Positions 9,828-18,399 of a DNA stretch of 64,000 nucleotides are shown here, in pieces (the first letter of the stretch is position 1; every line of letters begins with the position of its first letter). The notes below the pieces were generated by a model that saw nothing but the letters and a program-made list of their open reading frames with translations, was not told the origin of the DNA and ran no database searches. The translations under genes and the position numbers were made by a program. The stretch is taken from contig NZ_CP077077.1 of NCBI RefSeq assembly GCF_019139675.1, positions 5,022,001 through 5,086,000 of the forward strand, read 5' to 3'. The stretch is from Pseudomonas maumuensis (GTDB lineage Bacteria > Pseudomonadota > Gammaproteobacteria > Pseudomonadales > Pseudomonadaceae).

Positions 9828-11039
9828 ATGGCCCCCTGGCTGACAGTAATAGGCATCGGCGAAGACGGCTTCAGCGGCCTGGGCAAACAGGCCCGGCGCG
9901 CCCTGCTAGCGGCCACGCGCATCATCGGTGCCCCGCGCCAGCTGGCCCTGCTGCCCCGCTGCGTCACCGCCGAGCAACTGCATTGGCCCAGCCCCTTCTC
10001 CCTGGCGCCGGTGCTGGCCCTGCGCGGCGAGCCGGTATGCGTATTGGCCAGCGGCGACCCGATGTTCTACGGCGTCGGCGCCAGCCTGGCGCGCCAGCTG
10101 CCCGCCGAGGAACTGCAGGTGCTGCCGATGCCCTCCTCCTGCGCCCTGGCCGCCGCCCGCCTGGGCTGGCCGCTGCAGGACGTGCAGGTGGTCTCGGTGG
10201 TCGCCCGCCCGCTGGCGGCGCTCAATGCCCACCTGTACAGCGGCATGCGCCTGCTGGTGCTGAGCAACGACGAAAGCAGCCCGGCGGCCATTGCCGCGCA
10301 GCTGCGCGAACGTGGCTTCGGCCCCAGCCGTCTCCAGGTGTTCGAACACCTCGGCGGCCCACTGGAACGAACGCTGAGCGGCACCGCCGACGATTGGCCA
10401 CATACCGACATCGCCCTGCTCAACCTGGTCGCCATCGAATGCCAGGCCTCGCCTGATGCCCCACGCCTGCCTCGCGTGGCCGGCCTGCCCGACAGCGCCT
10501 TCCGTCACGACGGCCAACTGACCAAGCGCGATGTCCGCGCCATCACCCTGGCGCGCCTGGCCCCGCAACCCGGCGAGCTGCTGTGGGACGTGGGCGCCGG
10601 CTGCGGCTCCATCGGCATCGAATGGATGCGCGCCCACCCCAGCTGCCGCGCCCTTGCGATCGAAGCCGACGAAGGCCGCCAGGGTTTCATCGAATACAAC
10701 CGCGACAGCCTTGGCGTGCCCGGCCTGCAGCTGATCCGCGGCAAAGCACCCGATGCCTTGGTTGGGCTGCAGCGTCCGGACGCGATCTTCATCGGTGGCG
10801 GCGTCACCCGCGAGGGCGTGCTCGACCTGTGCTGGGAGCGCCTGCTGCCGGGCGGACGCCTCGTAGCCAACGCCGTCACGCTGCAAAGCGAGGTCGCCCT
10901 GGCGCAGTTTCGCGACCAGCATGGCGGCGAGTTGACCCGTATCCATATCGCCCACACCCAGCCGCTGGGCAGTTTCGACACCTGGCGCCAGGCCCTGCCG
11001 ATCACTTTGCTCGACGTGGTGAAGCCCGTCGATGCGTGA
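9828..11039 (+). CDS. cobL: Precorrin-6Y C5,15-methyltransferase (decarboxylating), CbiE-CbiT fusion
   Basis: The 403-residue protein has an N-terminal CbiE-type tetrapyrrole methylase ([32 protein letters not shown]) and a C-terminal CbiT-type Rossmann methyltransferase from about residue 230 ([39 protein letters not shown]). CobL methylates C5 and C15 and removes the acetate carboxyl at C12. It starts the plus-strand cobL-cbiD-cobK operon and overlaps cbiD by 8 bases. Confidence 0.95.
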   Translation: MAPWLTVIGIGEDGFSGLGKQARRALLAATRIIGAPRQLALLPRCVTAEQLHWPSPFSLAPVLALRGEPVCVLASGDPMFYGVGASLARQLPAEELQVLPMPSSCALAAARLGWPLQDVQVVSVVARPLAALNAHLYSGMRLLVLSNDESSPAAIAAQLRERGFGPSRLQVFEHLGGPLERTLSGTADDWPHTDIALLNLVAIECQASPDAPRLPRVAGLPDSAFRHDGQLTKRDVRAITLARLAPQPGELLWDVGAGCGSIGIEWMRAHPSCRALAIEADEGRQGFIEYNRDSLGVPGLQLIRGKAPDALVGLQRPDAIFIGGGVTREGVLDLCWERLLPGGRLVANAVTLQSEVALAQFRDQHGGELTRIHIAHTQPLGSFDTWRQALPITLLDVVKPVDA

Positions 11040-12126
11040 AGAAACCCGCGAACAGCCCGCGCCCCTGCGCAGCGGCCTGACCACCGGCAGCTGCGCCACC
11101 GCCACCAGCCTGGCGGCGGCGCAACTGCTGCTGACCGGGCAACGGCATGACGCGGTGGAAATCACCTTGCCCAAGGGCAAGGCGGTGCAGATGCGCCTGG
11201 AGTTCTGCCACCTCAAAGGTGACATCGCCGAGGCCGGCACCTTGAAGGATGCCGGTGACGATCCGGATGTCACCCACGGCGCCCTGCTCTTCAGCCAGGT
11301 GCGCCTGCGCGCCGAGCCCGGCGTTCGCTTCGTCGCGGGCGCGGGCGTGGGTACCGTGACTCGCCCGGGGCTGGTGCTGGCAGTCGGTGAACCGGCCATC
11401 AACCCGGTACCGCGCAAGATGATCAGCGACCATCTGCTGCAACTGGCTGGCGATTGCGGCTACCTGGGCGGCTTCGAAGTGACGGTCAATGTGCAGGGCG
11501 GCGAGCAGTTGGCCCTGAAGACCATGAATCCGCGCCTAGGTATCCTCGGCGGGCTGTCGATCCTCGGTACCAGCGGCATCGTCCGGCCATTCTCCTGCTC
11601 GGCCTACATCGCCTCGATCCACCAAGGCATCGACGTCGCCCACACCAACGGCTACACGCACATCGCCGCCTGCACCGGCAACGCCAGCGAAGACACCATG
11701 CGCCGGGTCTATGACCTGCCCGAGATCGCCCTGATCGAAATGGGCGACTTCGTCGGTGCCGTGCTCAAGCACCTGCGCAAGGTGCCGGTGCCGCGCCTCA
11801 CGCTATGCGGCGGCTTCGGCAAGATCAGCAAGCTGGCCGCCGGACACATGGACCTGCACAGCCGCCATTCGAGCATCGATCTGCCGCAACTGGCGGGCTG
11901 GGCTGCCAACATTGGCGCCGACTCAGCGTTGCAAGCGGCGATCGTCGGCGCCAACACCAGCCAGCAGGCCCTCGCCCTGGCCCATGCCGCCGGTATCGCC
12001 TTGGGCGACGAAGTCTGCCGTCATGCGCTGAACTTCGCCCAGAGCGTGGTGCCGGCCCTGGTCCAGGTGGAAGTGTTCGCCATCGACCGCCAGGGCGGCA
12101 TCGTCGGCAAGGCGGGTGTGCAATGA
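11032..12126 (+). CDS. cbiD: CbiD-type precorrin-5 C1-methyltransferase
   Basis: The 364-residue protein shows the CbiD signature [22 protein letters not shown] at residues 10-31. Further family sequences are [42 protein letters not shown] and [20 protein letters not shown]. CbiD methylates C1 after ring contraction. It is best known from the anaerobic route, yet here it sits beside oxygen-dependent cobG, apparently in place of CobF. It is translationally coupled on both sides (8-base overlap with cobL, ATGA with cobK). Confidence 0.95.
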   Translation: MREETREQPAPLRSGLTTGSCATATSLAAAQLLLTGQRHDAVEITLPKGKAVQMRLEFCHLKGDIAEAGTLKDAGDDPDVTHGALLFSQVRLRAEPGVRFVAGAGVGTVTRPGLVLAVGEPAINPVPRKMISDHLLQLAGDCGYLGGFEVTVNVQGGEQLALKTMNPRLGILGGLSILGTSGIVRPFSCSAYIASIHQGIDVAHTNGYTHIAACTGNASEDTMRRVYDLPEIALIEMGDFVGAVLKHLRKVPVPRLTLCGGFGKISKLAAGHMDLHSRHSSIDLPQLAGWAANIGADSALQAAIVGANTSQQALALAHAAGIALGDEVCRHALNFAQSVVPALVQVEVFAIDRQGGIVGKAGVQ

Positions 12127-12890
12127 ACGGGCGCATCCTGCTGCTGGGCGGCGTTACCGAGGCCCTGGCCATCGCCCGTACACTCGGGCCGCAGCATGTC
12201 TACAGCCTCGCCGGCATCGGCCGTATTCCCCAGGACCTGGCCTGCCAGGTGCGGGTCGGCGGCTATGGCGGCGCCGAAGGCCTGGCCGAGTACCTGCGCG
12301 TCGAAGGCATCGACCTGCTGATCGACGCCACCCATCCCTATGCCGCGCAGATCAGCCGCAACGCCGCCCTCGCCGCACACAGCGCTGGCATTCCCTGCTG
12401 GGCCCTGCGCCGCCCGGCATGGCAGGCGCAGCCTGGCGATGACTGGCGCGAAGTCGAGGACTGGGCCGGACTGATCGAGGCGCTGGCCCCGTTCGAGCGC
12501 CCCTTGTTCACCCTTGGCCGCGAACCCCTGCAACATCTGGACGAAATCCCCCCACACCAGTTCTGGACCCTGCGCGCCCTCGAAGCGTGTCCCGGCAATG
12601 AACGCTGCGAGGTGATCGGAGCGCGCGGACCATTCCTCATCGACGATGAGCGTGCCCTGTTCGAACGTCGGCGGATCGACGTGCTGGTGAGCAAGAACAG
12701 TGGCAGCACGGCCACCGAGCCGAAGCTGGAAGTGGCGCGTGAACGAGGGGTGCCGGTGCTGGTGCTCAAGCGGCCTCAGTTGCCGGAAGTGGAGCGGGTT
12801 TTCGAAGATCAGAAGGTGCTGTTGGAGGCGCTGGAAACATATCGCGTCAGGGCTGCCAAGTGCTCGCCGAAAGGCTTGCAGCGCTCTTGA
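12123..12890 (+). CDS. cobK: Precorrin-6A reductase
   Basis: The 255-residue protein starts [19 protein letters not shown], a nucleotide-binding opening. It continues with family motifs [30 protein letters not shown] and [30 protein letters not shown]. It is the NAD(P)H-dependent reductase giving precorrin-6B. The ATG overlaps the cbiD stop (ATGA). The last roughly 15 codons, after YRVRA, lie inside the left arm of a 346-base inverted repeat, so the C-terminal tail is probably repeat-derived. CobK homologues normally end near that point. Confidence 0.93.
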   Translation: MNGRILLLGGVTEALAIARTLGPQHVYSLAGIGRIPQDLACQVRVGGYGGAEGLAEYLRVEGIDLLIDATHPYAAQISRNAALAAHSAGIPCWALRRPAWQAQPGDDWREVEDWAGLIEALAPFERPLFTLGREPLQHLDEIPPHQFWTLRALEACPGNERCEVIGARGPFLIDDERALFERRRIDVLVSKNSGSTATEPKLEVARERGVPVLVLKRPQLPEVERVFEDQKVLLEALETYRVRAAKCSPKGLQRS

Positions 12891-13189
12891 GATCGAGCGC
12901 CGCCCGCGCGGCGCATCGCTGGCAAGCCAGCTCCCACAGTTTGTTTCGGGCCAATCCATCCTGTGAGGTCTCCACTGTCCGCCTTGGTGCATGCCTTGAG
13001 TCATATGGGGCGGCGGTAGCGTCCACACAGAAACCGCGTAGTACAAATAAGGCGGACAGTGGAGATGGACCAGGAGTAACTGGCCCGAAACAGATGTGGG
13101 AGCTGGCTTGCCAGCGATGCGCCGCGCGGGCGGCGCTCGATCTCAAGAGCGCTGCAAACCTTTCGGCGAGCACCTGTCAGCCCTGACGC
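12844..13189. repeat. Long (about 142-bp arms) imperfect inverted repeat overlapping the cobK 3' end
   Basis: Left arm 12844-12985 and right arm 13049-13189 are reverse complements over almost their full length, with a 63-base centre. The outer parts share GCGTCAGGGCTG, GTGCTCGCCGAAAGG, a block around GCAGCGCTCTTGAGATCGAG and a REP core GCTGGCAAGCCAGCTCCCAC. The inner parts share TGTTTCGGGCCA and TCTCCACTGTCCGCCTT. The most divergent stretch is 12953-12969. Both strands therefore encode almost the same short peptide. The element could be a MITE-like or compound REP structure. No transposase is present. Confidence 0.9.
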
Positions 13190-13309
13190 AAACATCCTGC
13201 TGAACAACTAACCCCGCGCGCGCTCATTCCAGAGCAGCGCGCAACAGATGGCCCTGTGCCTTTATCCTGCCGTACAATCACCTTCCCTCTTCTGGAAGGC
13301 TCCACCCAT

Positions 13310-13747
13310 ATGGAAATGCAATGGTGGATCTGGCTCGTCTTCGGCGTGGCCCTGATCCTGCTGGAACTGGTGCTCCCCACCTTCTTCATCCTCTGGTTCG
13401 GCATCGGTGCCGTGCTGGTTTCTTTCATTTCGCTGCTTGCTCCCGGCCTGCAACTCGATATGCAGGGCCTGCTGTGGGTGGTGCTCTCATCGATCACCAC
13501 CGCCCTCTGGTTCAAGGTGTTCCGGCGCAAGAAGCCGGACGTGCGCTGGACCGCCGACAGCGTGATCGGCGAGGTCGGCCTGCTGACGGGCGCCGTGTCG
13601 CAGTTCCAGAAAGGCCGCGTGCGCTTCCAGAAGCCGATCCTCGGCAACGAGGAATGGACCTGCGTCGCCGACAGCGACATCCCCGCCGGCGAGCGCGTGC
13701 GCCTGGCCGCCATCGAAGGCAACACCGCCCGGGTCACCCGGGCCTGA
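13310..13747 (+). CDS. NfeD-family membrane protein
   Basis: The 145-residue protein begins MEMQWWIWLVFGVALILLELVLPTFFILWFG, two to three membrane segments, and ends in an OB-fold domain (VGLLTGAVSQFQKGRVRF, LGNEEWTCVAD, VRLAAIEGNTARV). This is the short NfeD form that pairs with SPFH/stomatin proteins. The next gene, 27 bases downstream, is exactly such a partner, so the two probably form a membrane microdomain complex. The ATG at 13310 is chosen from family alignment. Confidence 0.88.
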   Translation: MEMQWWIWLVFGVALILLELVLPTFFILWFGIGAVLVSFISLLAPGLQLDMQGLLWVVLSSITTALWFKVFRRKKPDVRWTADSVIGEVGLLTGAVSQFQKGRVRFQKPILGNEEWTCVADSDIPAGERVRLAAIEGNTARVTRA

Positions 13748-13774
13748 ATCCGCACTAAAAGGAAGTTCGCAAGC

Positions 13775-14629
13775 ATGACCAGCCTCATCGTCGTCGCCAC
13801 CCTCGCTGTATTCGTACTGATCACCGTATTCAAGGGCGTGCGCATCGTGCCCCAGGGCGAGGAATGGATCGTCGAGCGCCTGGGCCGCTACCACAGCACC
13901 CTCAAGCCCGGCCTGAACATCGTCATCCCGTACATGGACGTGGTCGCCTATCGCCTGCCGACCAAGGACATCATCCTCGACGTGCAGCAGCAGGAAATCA
14001 TCACCAAGGACAACGCGGTGATCGTCGCCAACGCCCTGTGCTTCGCCAAGGTGGTCGACCCGCAGAAGGCCTCGTACGGCGTGCAGAACTTCTCGTTCGC
14101 CGTCACCAGCCTGACCATGACCTCGCTGCGCGCCATCGTCGGCGCCATGGACCTGGACGAAGCGCTGTCCAGCCGCGAGCAGATCAAGGCGCGCCTGCGC
14201 GAGGCGATGTCCGAGCAAACCGAAGACTGGGGCGTGACCGTGCGCTCGGTGGAGATCCAGGACATCAAGCCGTCGCCGAGCATGCAGACCGCCATGGAGC
14301 GTCAGGCCGCCGCCGAGCGTGAGCGTAAAGCCGACGTGACCCGCGCCGAAGGCAACAAGCAGGCAGCGATTCTCGAGGCAGAAGCGCGGTTGCAGGCGGC
14401 CAAACTGGATGCCGAGGCCCAGGTGAACCTGGCCGAGGCGTCGGCGCGGGCGATCACCTTGGTTAAGGAGGCGGTGGGTAGCGAGACCGTGCCGGCCATG
14501 TACCTGCTGGGTGAGCGTTACATTGGCGCGATGGAGAACCTGGCGGCCAGCGACAATTCGAAAGTCGTGGTGCTGCCGGCGGACCTGCAGGAAACCGTGC
14601 GTGGCCTGCTGGGGCGCGGCAAAGCTTGA
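13775..14629 (+). CDS. SPFH/stomatin-like membrane protein (QmcA/paraslipin type)
   Basis: The 284-residue protein has one N-terminal membrane segment (about 3-20). The SPFH core follows: GVRIVPQGEEWIVERLGRYHSTLKPGLNIVIPY, then DNAVIVANALCFAKVVDP. A long alanine/glutamate-rich coiled coil fills about 180-225 (ERQAAAERERKADVTRAEGNK). Family members form large oligomeric rings at the inner membrane and help control proteases or lipid domains. Pairing with the upstream NfeD gene is the classical stomatin-NfeD operon. The Shine-Dalgarno sequence is AAGGAAG, 13761-13767. Confidence 0.93.
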   Translation: MTSLIVVATLAVFVLITVFKGVRIVPQGEEWIVERLGRYHSTLKPGLNIVIPYMDVVAYRLPTKDIILDVQQQEIITKDNAVIVANALCFAKVVDPQKASYGVQNFSFAVTSLTMTSLRAIVGAMDLDEALSSREQIKARLREAMSEQTEDWGVTVRSVEIQDIKPSPSMQTAMERQAAAERERKADVTRAEGNKQAAILEAEARLQAAKLDAEAQVNLAEASARAITLVKEAVGSETVPAMYLLGERYIGAMENLAASDNSKVVVLPADLQETVRGLLGRGKA

Positions 14630-14645
14630 TGTCGTCGGGGGCGCT

Positions 14646-14722
14646 GTTCGTCGCCACGACAAGCCGGCTCCCACAGGGTTCGCCACAACACCTGTGGGAG
14701 CTGGCTTGTCGTGGCGACGAAC
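14646..14722. repeat. REP inverted pair
   Basis: Arms 14646-14677 and 14691-14722 pair over about 32 bases (core AAGCCGGCTCCCACAGG) with a 13-base loop. It lies 16 bases after the stomatin gene and may terminate or protect that transcript. Confidence 0.85.
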
Positions 14723-14834
14723 CGCAGCGAAAGGGCTGCAAAGCAGCCCCAGGTGCGGCACTTCACCGCACCCCGGCTTTTTTACCTATACTCCGCCGTA
14801 CAATAGCCCTCACGATTCCTGACCGGATCTCTCC

Positions 14835-15224
14835 ATGCCCCCACGTCGGCACATTGCCTGGATAGCCTGCCTTGCAGTGCTGTTCAACCTGCTGGCCATG
14901 CCGCTGTCCTCGGCCGCGCCCAAGGGCCCGGCCGAGCAGCTGCTGTGGGGGGCTTTCTGTTCGAGCATGGCGAACAAGGCCAAGGTCGATGTCCAGGCCC
15001 TGGCCAAGATCGACCTCGGTACGCAAAGCGACGACAGCGCCAGCATGATGAACTGCTGGTGCTGCTCGGGCGCCGCGCCGCTTCTGGCCCTCCCCGGCTA
15101 CCCGCCGCAGTTGCACACCCCTCCCGTACACCCTGCGAGTCACTCACCGTGTCTTGCCGACTACCAACCCACGCCGCGCCAGCTCTGGCCCGCGCTCAAC
15201 CCCCGAGCTTCTCCCCTGGCTTGA
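14835..15224 (+). CDS. DUF2946-family protein, copper-cluster associated
   Basis: The 129-residue protein has an N-terminal hydrophobic signal (IAWIACLAVLFNLLAMPLSSA) and a cysteine-rich centre (WGAFCSSM, then NCWCCSG near residue 75) followed by a proline/histidine-rich tail. This agrees with DUF2946, a family of unknown function that recurs next to PCuAC chaperones and OprC-type receptors. The CxxC-like motif and histidines suggest periplasmic metal binding, but that is inference. It is the first gene of a five-gene copper block on the plus strand. Confidence 0.75.
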   Translation: MPPRRHIAWIACLAVLFNLLAMPLSSAAPKGPAEQLLWGAFCSSMANKAKVDVQALAKIDLGTQSDDSASMMNCWCCSGAAPLLALPGYPPQLHTPPVHPASHSPCLADYQPTPRQLWPALNPRASPLA

Positions 15225-15271
15225 GTTCACTAAGCTGTCTGCCTGAACCTCAACAGAACGGAGACTCACCC

Positions 15272-15754
15272 ATGCTCAAGCAAGCCCTCGTCCTGGCCGC
15301 CCTACTGGTGCCCAGCGCCTTTGCCAATGCCCATGAATACAATGTCGGCGACCTGCATATTGCCCACCCCTGGTCGCTGGAACTGCCGCCGAACGCGCCC
15401 AACGTCGCGGCGTACTTCGTCGTGCATAACAATGGCAAGGCCGACGACCGTCTGCTCTCGGCGGACACCCCGATCAGCGCCGACGCCCAGTTGCACGAGC
15501 ATGCGATGAGCGCCGCCGGCGCCATGAAGATGCAACAGGTGCAAAGCGTGGTGGTACCCGCCGGCAAAGACCTGACCTTCGCCCCCAGCGCCTATCACGT
15601 GATGATCATGCAGCCCAAGGATCGCAGCCTGTTGACCGACGGCAAGCGCTTCCCGCTGACCCTGCACTTCGAGAAGGCCGGTGACATCACCGTCGAGGTC
15701 GCCGTGCAGAAGCAGCCGCCCGCCGACCAGGCCGCGCACGAGCACGCGCACTGA
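15272..15754 (+). CDS. PCuAC-type periplasmic copper chaperone
   Basis: The 160-residue protein has a signal peptide cleaved after about residue 20 (SAFANAHE) and a single PCuAC (formerly DUF461) domain. The copper ligand series is visible: histidine and methionine in LHEHAMSAAGAMKM, followed by YHVMIM, the H-M-x-n-M-x-n-H-x-M pattern that binds Cu(I). PCuAC proteins deliver copper to the Cu-A or Cu-B site of cytochrome oxidase. The tail is histidine-rich (AAHEHAH). The frame is open upstream to 14945 in the shadow of the previous gene, but ATG 15272 follows ACGGAGA and begins the signal peptide. Confidence 0.9.
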   Translation: MLKQALVLAALLVPSAFANAHEYNVGDLHIAHPWSLELPPNAPNVAAYFVVHNNGKADDRLLSADTPISADAQLHEHAMSAAGAMKMQQVQSVVVPAGKDLTFAPSAYHVMIMQPKDRSLLTDGKRFPLTLHFEKAGDITVEVAVQKQPPADQAAHEHAH

Positions 15755-15779
15755 CTTGATCGACTGACAGGCGCTCGCC

Positions 15780-16211
15780 ATGAGCCTGCCGCGCTACAGC
15801 TCCGCCCGCAGCACCCGCCCTGATCGCAGGCGCGTCGGTGGCGGCTGGCTGAGCCTGTTCGCCATGTGGATGATCTTCATCGGCCCGCTGGTTTCCCAGT
15901 CGATGCCGATGGAGCACCACGCCGGCATGGCCATGCCCATGGACATGTCGCTGAGCATGCCCATGGCGCAGGGTCACGACGAGCACCATGGCCACAGCAA
16001 CGATGGCCAGCTGCATGTCATGTGGGAGAAGTGCGGCTACTGCAGCCTGCTGTTCAACTGCCCCGCCCTGCCCCAGACCCTCAGCCCGCTGACTGCGGGC
16101 AGCCAAATCCCCCCTGTCCACCTCACCAATGCCACGCGCCAGGGCCATGCCCGGCAGGCTGTTTTCCCCGGCGCCCGCAGCCGCGCGCCACCCCGTTCGA
16201 TCGTCGCCTGA
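15780..16211 (+). CDS. Second DUF2946-family protein, Met/His-rich
   Basis: The 143-residue protein has one membrane segment (LSLFAMWMIFIGPLVSQS). A strikingly Met/His-rich stretch follows (MPMEHHAGMAMPMDMSLSMPM, then HDEHHGH) and then a DUF2946-like cysteine motif, EKCGYCSLLFNCPAL. Methionine-histidine clusters of this kind bind Cu(I)/Cu(II) in CopC/CopG-like proteins, so a periplasmic copper role is likely. It sits 25 bases after the PCuAC gene and 69 bases before oprC. Confidence 0.75.
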   Translation: MSLPRYSSARSTRPDRRRVGGGWLSLFAMWMIFIGPLVSQSMPMEHHAGMAMPMDMSLSMPMAQGHDEHHGHSNDGQLHVMWEKCGYCSLLFNCPALPQTLSPLTAGSQIPPVHLTNATRQGHARQAVFPGARSRAPPRSIVA

Positions 16212-16280
16212 ACACAACGCGATAAACGCCCGAAGCCAGGAGGCTTCGCGCTGACTCATGACTGATCGACTGGAATCATT

Positions 16281-18341
16281 ATGTCCGGCTGCACCCCTGT
16301 TTTTGCCCTTTCCCTGCGTGGGACCATCGCCGTGCTGTGCGGCTCTCTGTTCGCGCCGCTGGCCTTTGCCGCCGAAACCGGCCACGAAGGCCATATGCAC
16401 GACCTGGCCGAACTGAGCCCAACGGTAATCACCGCCATCGCCCCGAGCTCGCCACTGACCGTCGTCACCAATCCCAAAGATCCGCGCCAGCCCGTACCGG
16501 CCAGCGATGGCGGCGACTACCTCAAGACCATCCCAGGCTTCTCGGTGATCCGCGCCGGCGGCACCAACGGCGACCCGGTGCTGCGCGGCATGTTCGGCTC
16601 GCGCCTGAACATCCTCACCAACGGCGGCATGATGCTCGGCGCCTGCCCGGGCCGCATGGACGCCCCGACCTCGTACATCTCCCCGGAAACCTACGACCGC
16701 CTCACTGTGATCAAGGGCCCGCAGAGCGTGATCTGGGGCCCAGGCGGCTCCGCTGGCACCATCCTCTTCGAGCGTGAGCCGGAGAAATTCGGCGAGCTCG
16801 GCAGCCGGGTCAACGGCAGCGTGCTGGCCGGCTCCAACGGCCGCTTCGACAAGGTACTCGACGCCGCCGCCGGCAACCAACTCGGCTATGTGCGCTTCGT
16901 CGGCAACCAGTCGCACTCGGATGACTTCGAAGACGGCAACGGTGACACCGTGCCGTCACGCTGGGACAAGTGGAACGGCGATGTCAGCCTCGGCTGGACC
17001 CCGGACGCCGACACCCTGCTCGAACTGACCGCCGGCAAGGGCGATGGCGAAGCCCGCTCCGCCGGGCGTGGCATGGACGGCTCGCAGTTCAAGCGTGAAA
17101 GCCTGGGGCTGCGCTTCGAGAAGTCCAACCTCGGCGAGGTGCTCGACAAGGTCGAGGCGCAGGTCTACTACAACTATGCCGACCACGTAATGGACAACTA
17201 CACCCTGCGCTCGCCCGTCGGGATGGCGATGGCCAGCAACGTCGACCGCCGCACCCTCGGCGCACGGATCAAGGCCACCTGGCGCTGGGCCGATGTACAG
17301 CTGATCAGCGGTATCGACGCGCAGACCAACGAACACCGCAGACGCAAGGGCATGGGCATCGATACCTACAAGAACGCGCCCTGGGACAAGGACGCCGACT
17401 TCCACAACTACGGCGTTTTCGGTGAACTGACCTGGTACGCCACCGGCGAGGACCGATTGATCACCGGTGCGCGCCTGGACCGGGCCTCAGCCCGCGATTT
17501 CCGCAAGGGCATCGCCACCAGCGGTGACACCCGTGCCGATACCTTGCCCAGTGGCTTTGTGCGCTATGAGCACGACCTGGCCGCCGTGCCGGCCACCACC
17601 TACATCGGCCTGGGCCACACTCAGCGCTTCCCGGACTACTGGGAGCTGTTCTCGCCCACCCTGGCCCCAACCGGTTCGGTGAACGCCTTCGACGGTATCA
17701 AGCCGGAGAAGACCACCCAGCTCGACTTCGGCATCCAGTACCGCGACGAACGCCTGGAGGCCTGGGCTTCGGGCTACGTCGGCCAGATCCGCGACTACAT
17801 CCTGTTCGACTACGTGCCTGGCATGGGCGGTATGGGCAGCCGACTCGTTTCCCAGGCGCAGAACATCGACGCCCGCATCATGGGCGGCGAACTGGGCGCG
17901 GCCTACAAGCTGACCGAGAACTGGAAGGCCGACGCCACGCTCGCCTACGCTTGGGGCAAGAACAGCAGTGATGGCAAGGCGCTACCGCAAATGCCACCGC
18001 TGGAAAGCCGCCTGGGCCTGACCTACAGCCGCGACACCTGGAGCGTCGGTGCCCTATGGCGCCTGGTGGCCGAGCAGAACCGCATCGCCCAGAACCAGGG
18101 CAACGTGGTGGGCAAGGACTACGACAAAAGCGCCGGCTTCGGCGTGTTCTCGCTCAATGGCGCCTACAAGGTGAACAACAACCTCAAGCTCAGCGCGGGC
18201 GTCGACAACCTGTTCGACAAGGCCTACGCCGAGCACCTGAACCTGGCCGGGAACGCCGGGTTCGGCTACCCGGCCAACAGTACCCAGCCGGTCAACGAGC
18301 CAGGCAGGACCTTCTGGACCAAGGTCGACTTCAGCTTCTGA
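16281..18341 (+). CDS. oprC: TonB-dependent outer-membrane copper receptor OprC
   Basis: The 686-residue protein has a signal sequence, a plug domain and a C-terminal beta barrel ending in aromatic Phe (TKVDFSF). The plug contains VLRGMFGSRLNILTNGGMMLGACPGRMDAPTSYISPETYDRLTVIKGPQSVIWGPGGSAGTI, diagnostic of the TonB-dependent copper receptor group; MLGACPGRMD contains the Cys/Met residues implicated in copper binding in P. aeruginosa OprC. It would import copper across the outer membrane with TonB energy. Neighbours (PCuAC, two DUF2946, PepSY) support copper handling. Confidence 0.93.
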   Translation: MSGCTPVFALSLRGTIAVLCGSLFAPLAFAAETGHEGHMHDLAELSPTVITAIAPSSPLTVVTNPKDPRQPVPASDGGDYLKTIPGFSVIRAGGTNGDPVLRGMFGSRLNILTNGGMMLGACPGRMDAPTSYISPETYDRLTVIKGPQSVIWGPGGSAGTILFEREPEKFGELGSRVNGSVLAGSNGRFDKVLDAAAGNQLGYVRFVGNQSHSDDFEDGNGDTVPSRWDKWNGDVSLGWTPDADTLLELTAGKGDGEARSAGRGMDGSQFKRESLGLRFEKSNLGEVLDKVEAQVYYNYADHVMDNYTLRSPVGMAMASNVDRRTLGARIKATWRWADVQLISGIDAQTNEHRRRKGMGIDTYKNAPWDKDADFHNYGVFGELTWYATGEDRLITGARLDRASARDFRKGIATSGDTRADTLPSGFVRYEHDLAAVPATTYIGLGHTQRFPDYWELFSPTLAPTGSVNAFDGIKPEKTTQLDFGIQYRDERLEAWASGYVGQIRDYILFDYVPGMGGMGSRLVSQAQNIDARIMGGELGAAYKLTENWKADATLAYAWGKNSSDGKALPQMPPLESRLGLTYSRDTWSVGALWRLVAEQNRIAQNQGNVVGKDYDKSAGFGVFSLNGAYKVNNNLKLSAGVDNLFDKAYAEHLNLAGNAGFGYPANSTQPVNEPGRTFWTKVDFSF

Positions 18342-18399
18342 CAACAACAAACGGGCGCGGGGCCTGACCGCGCCCACACAAGGTCTACGGGAGGCTCCC

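Noticed and set aside
12847..13186. Two 108-codon frames on opposite strands with nearly the same peptide
   Set aside because: They are the two arms of the long inverted repeat, so the similarity reflects palindromic DNA, not two genes.
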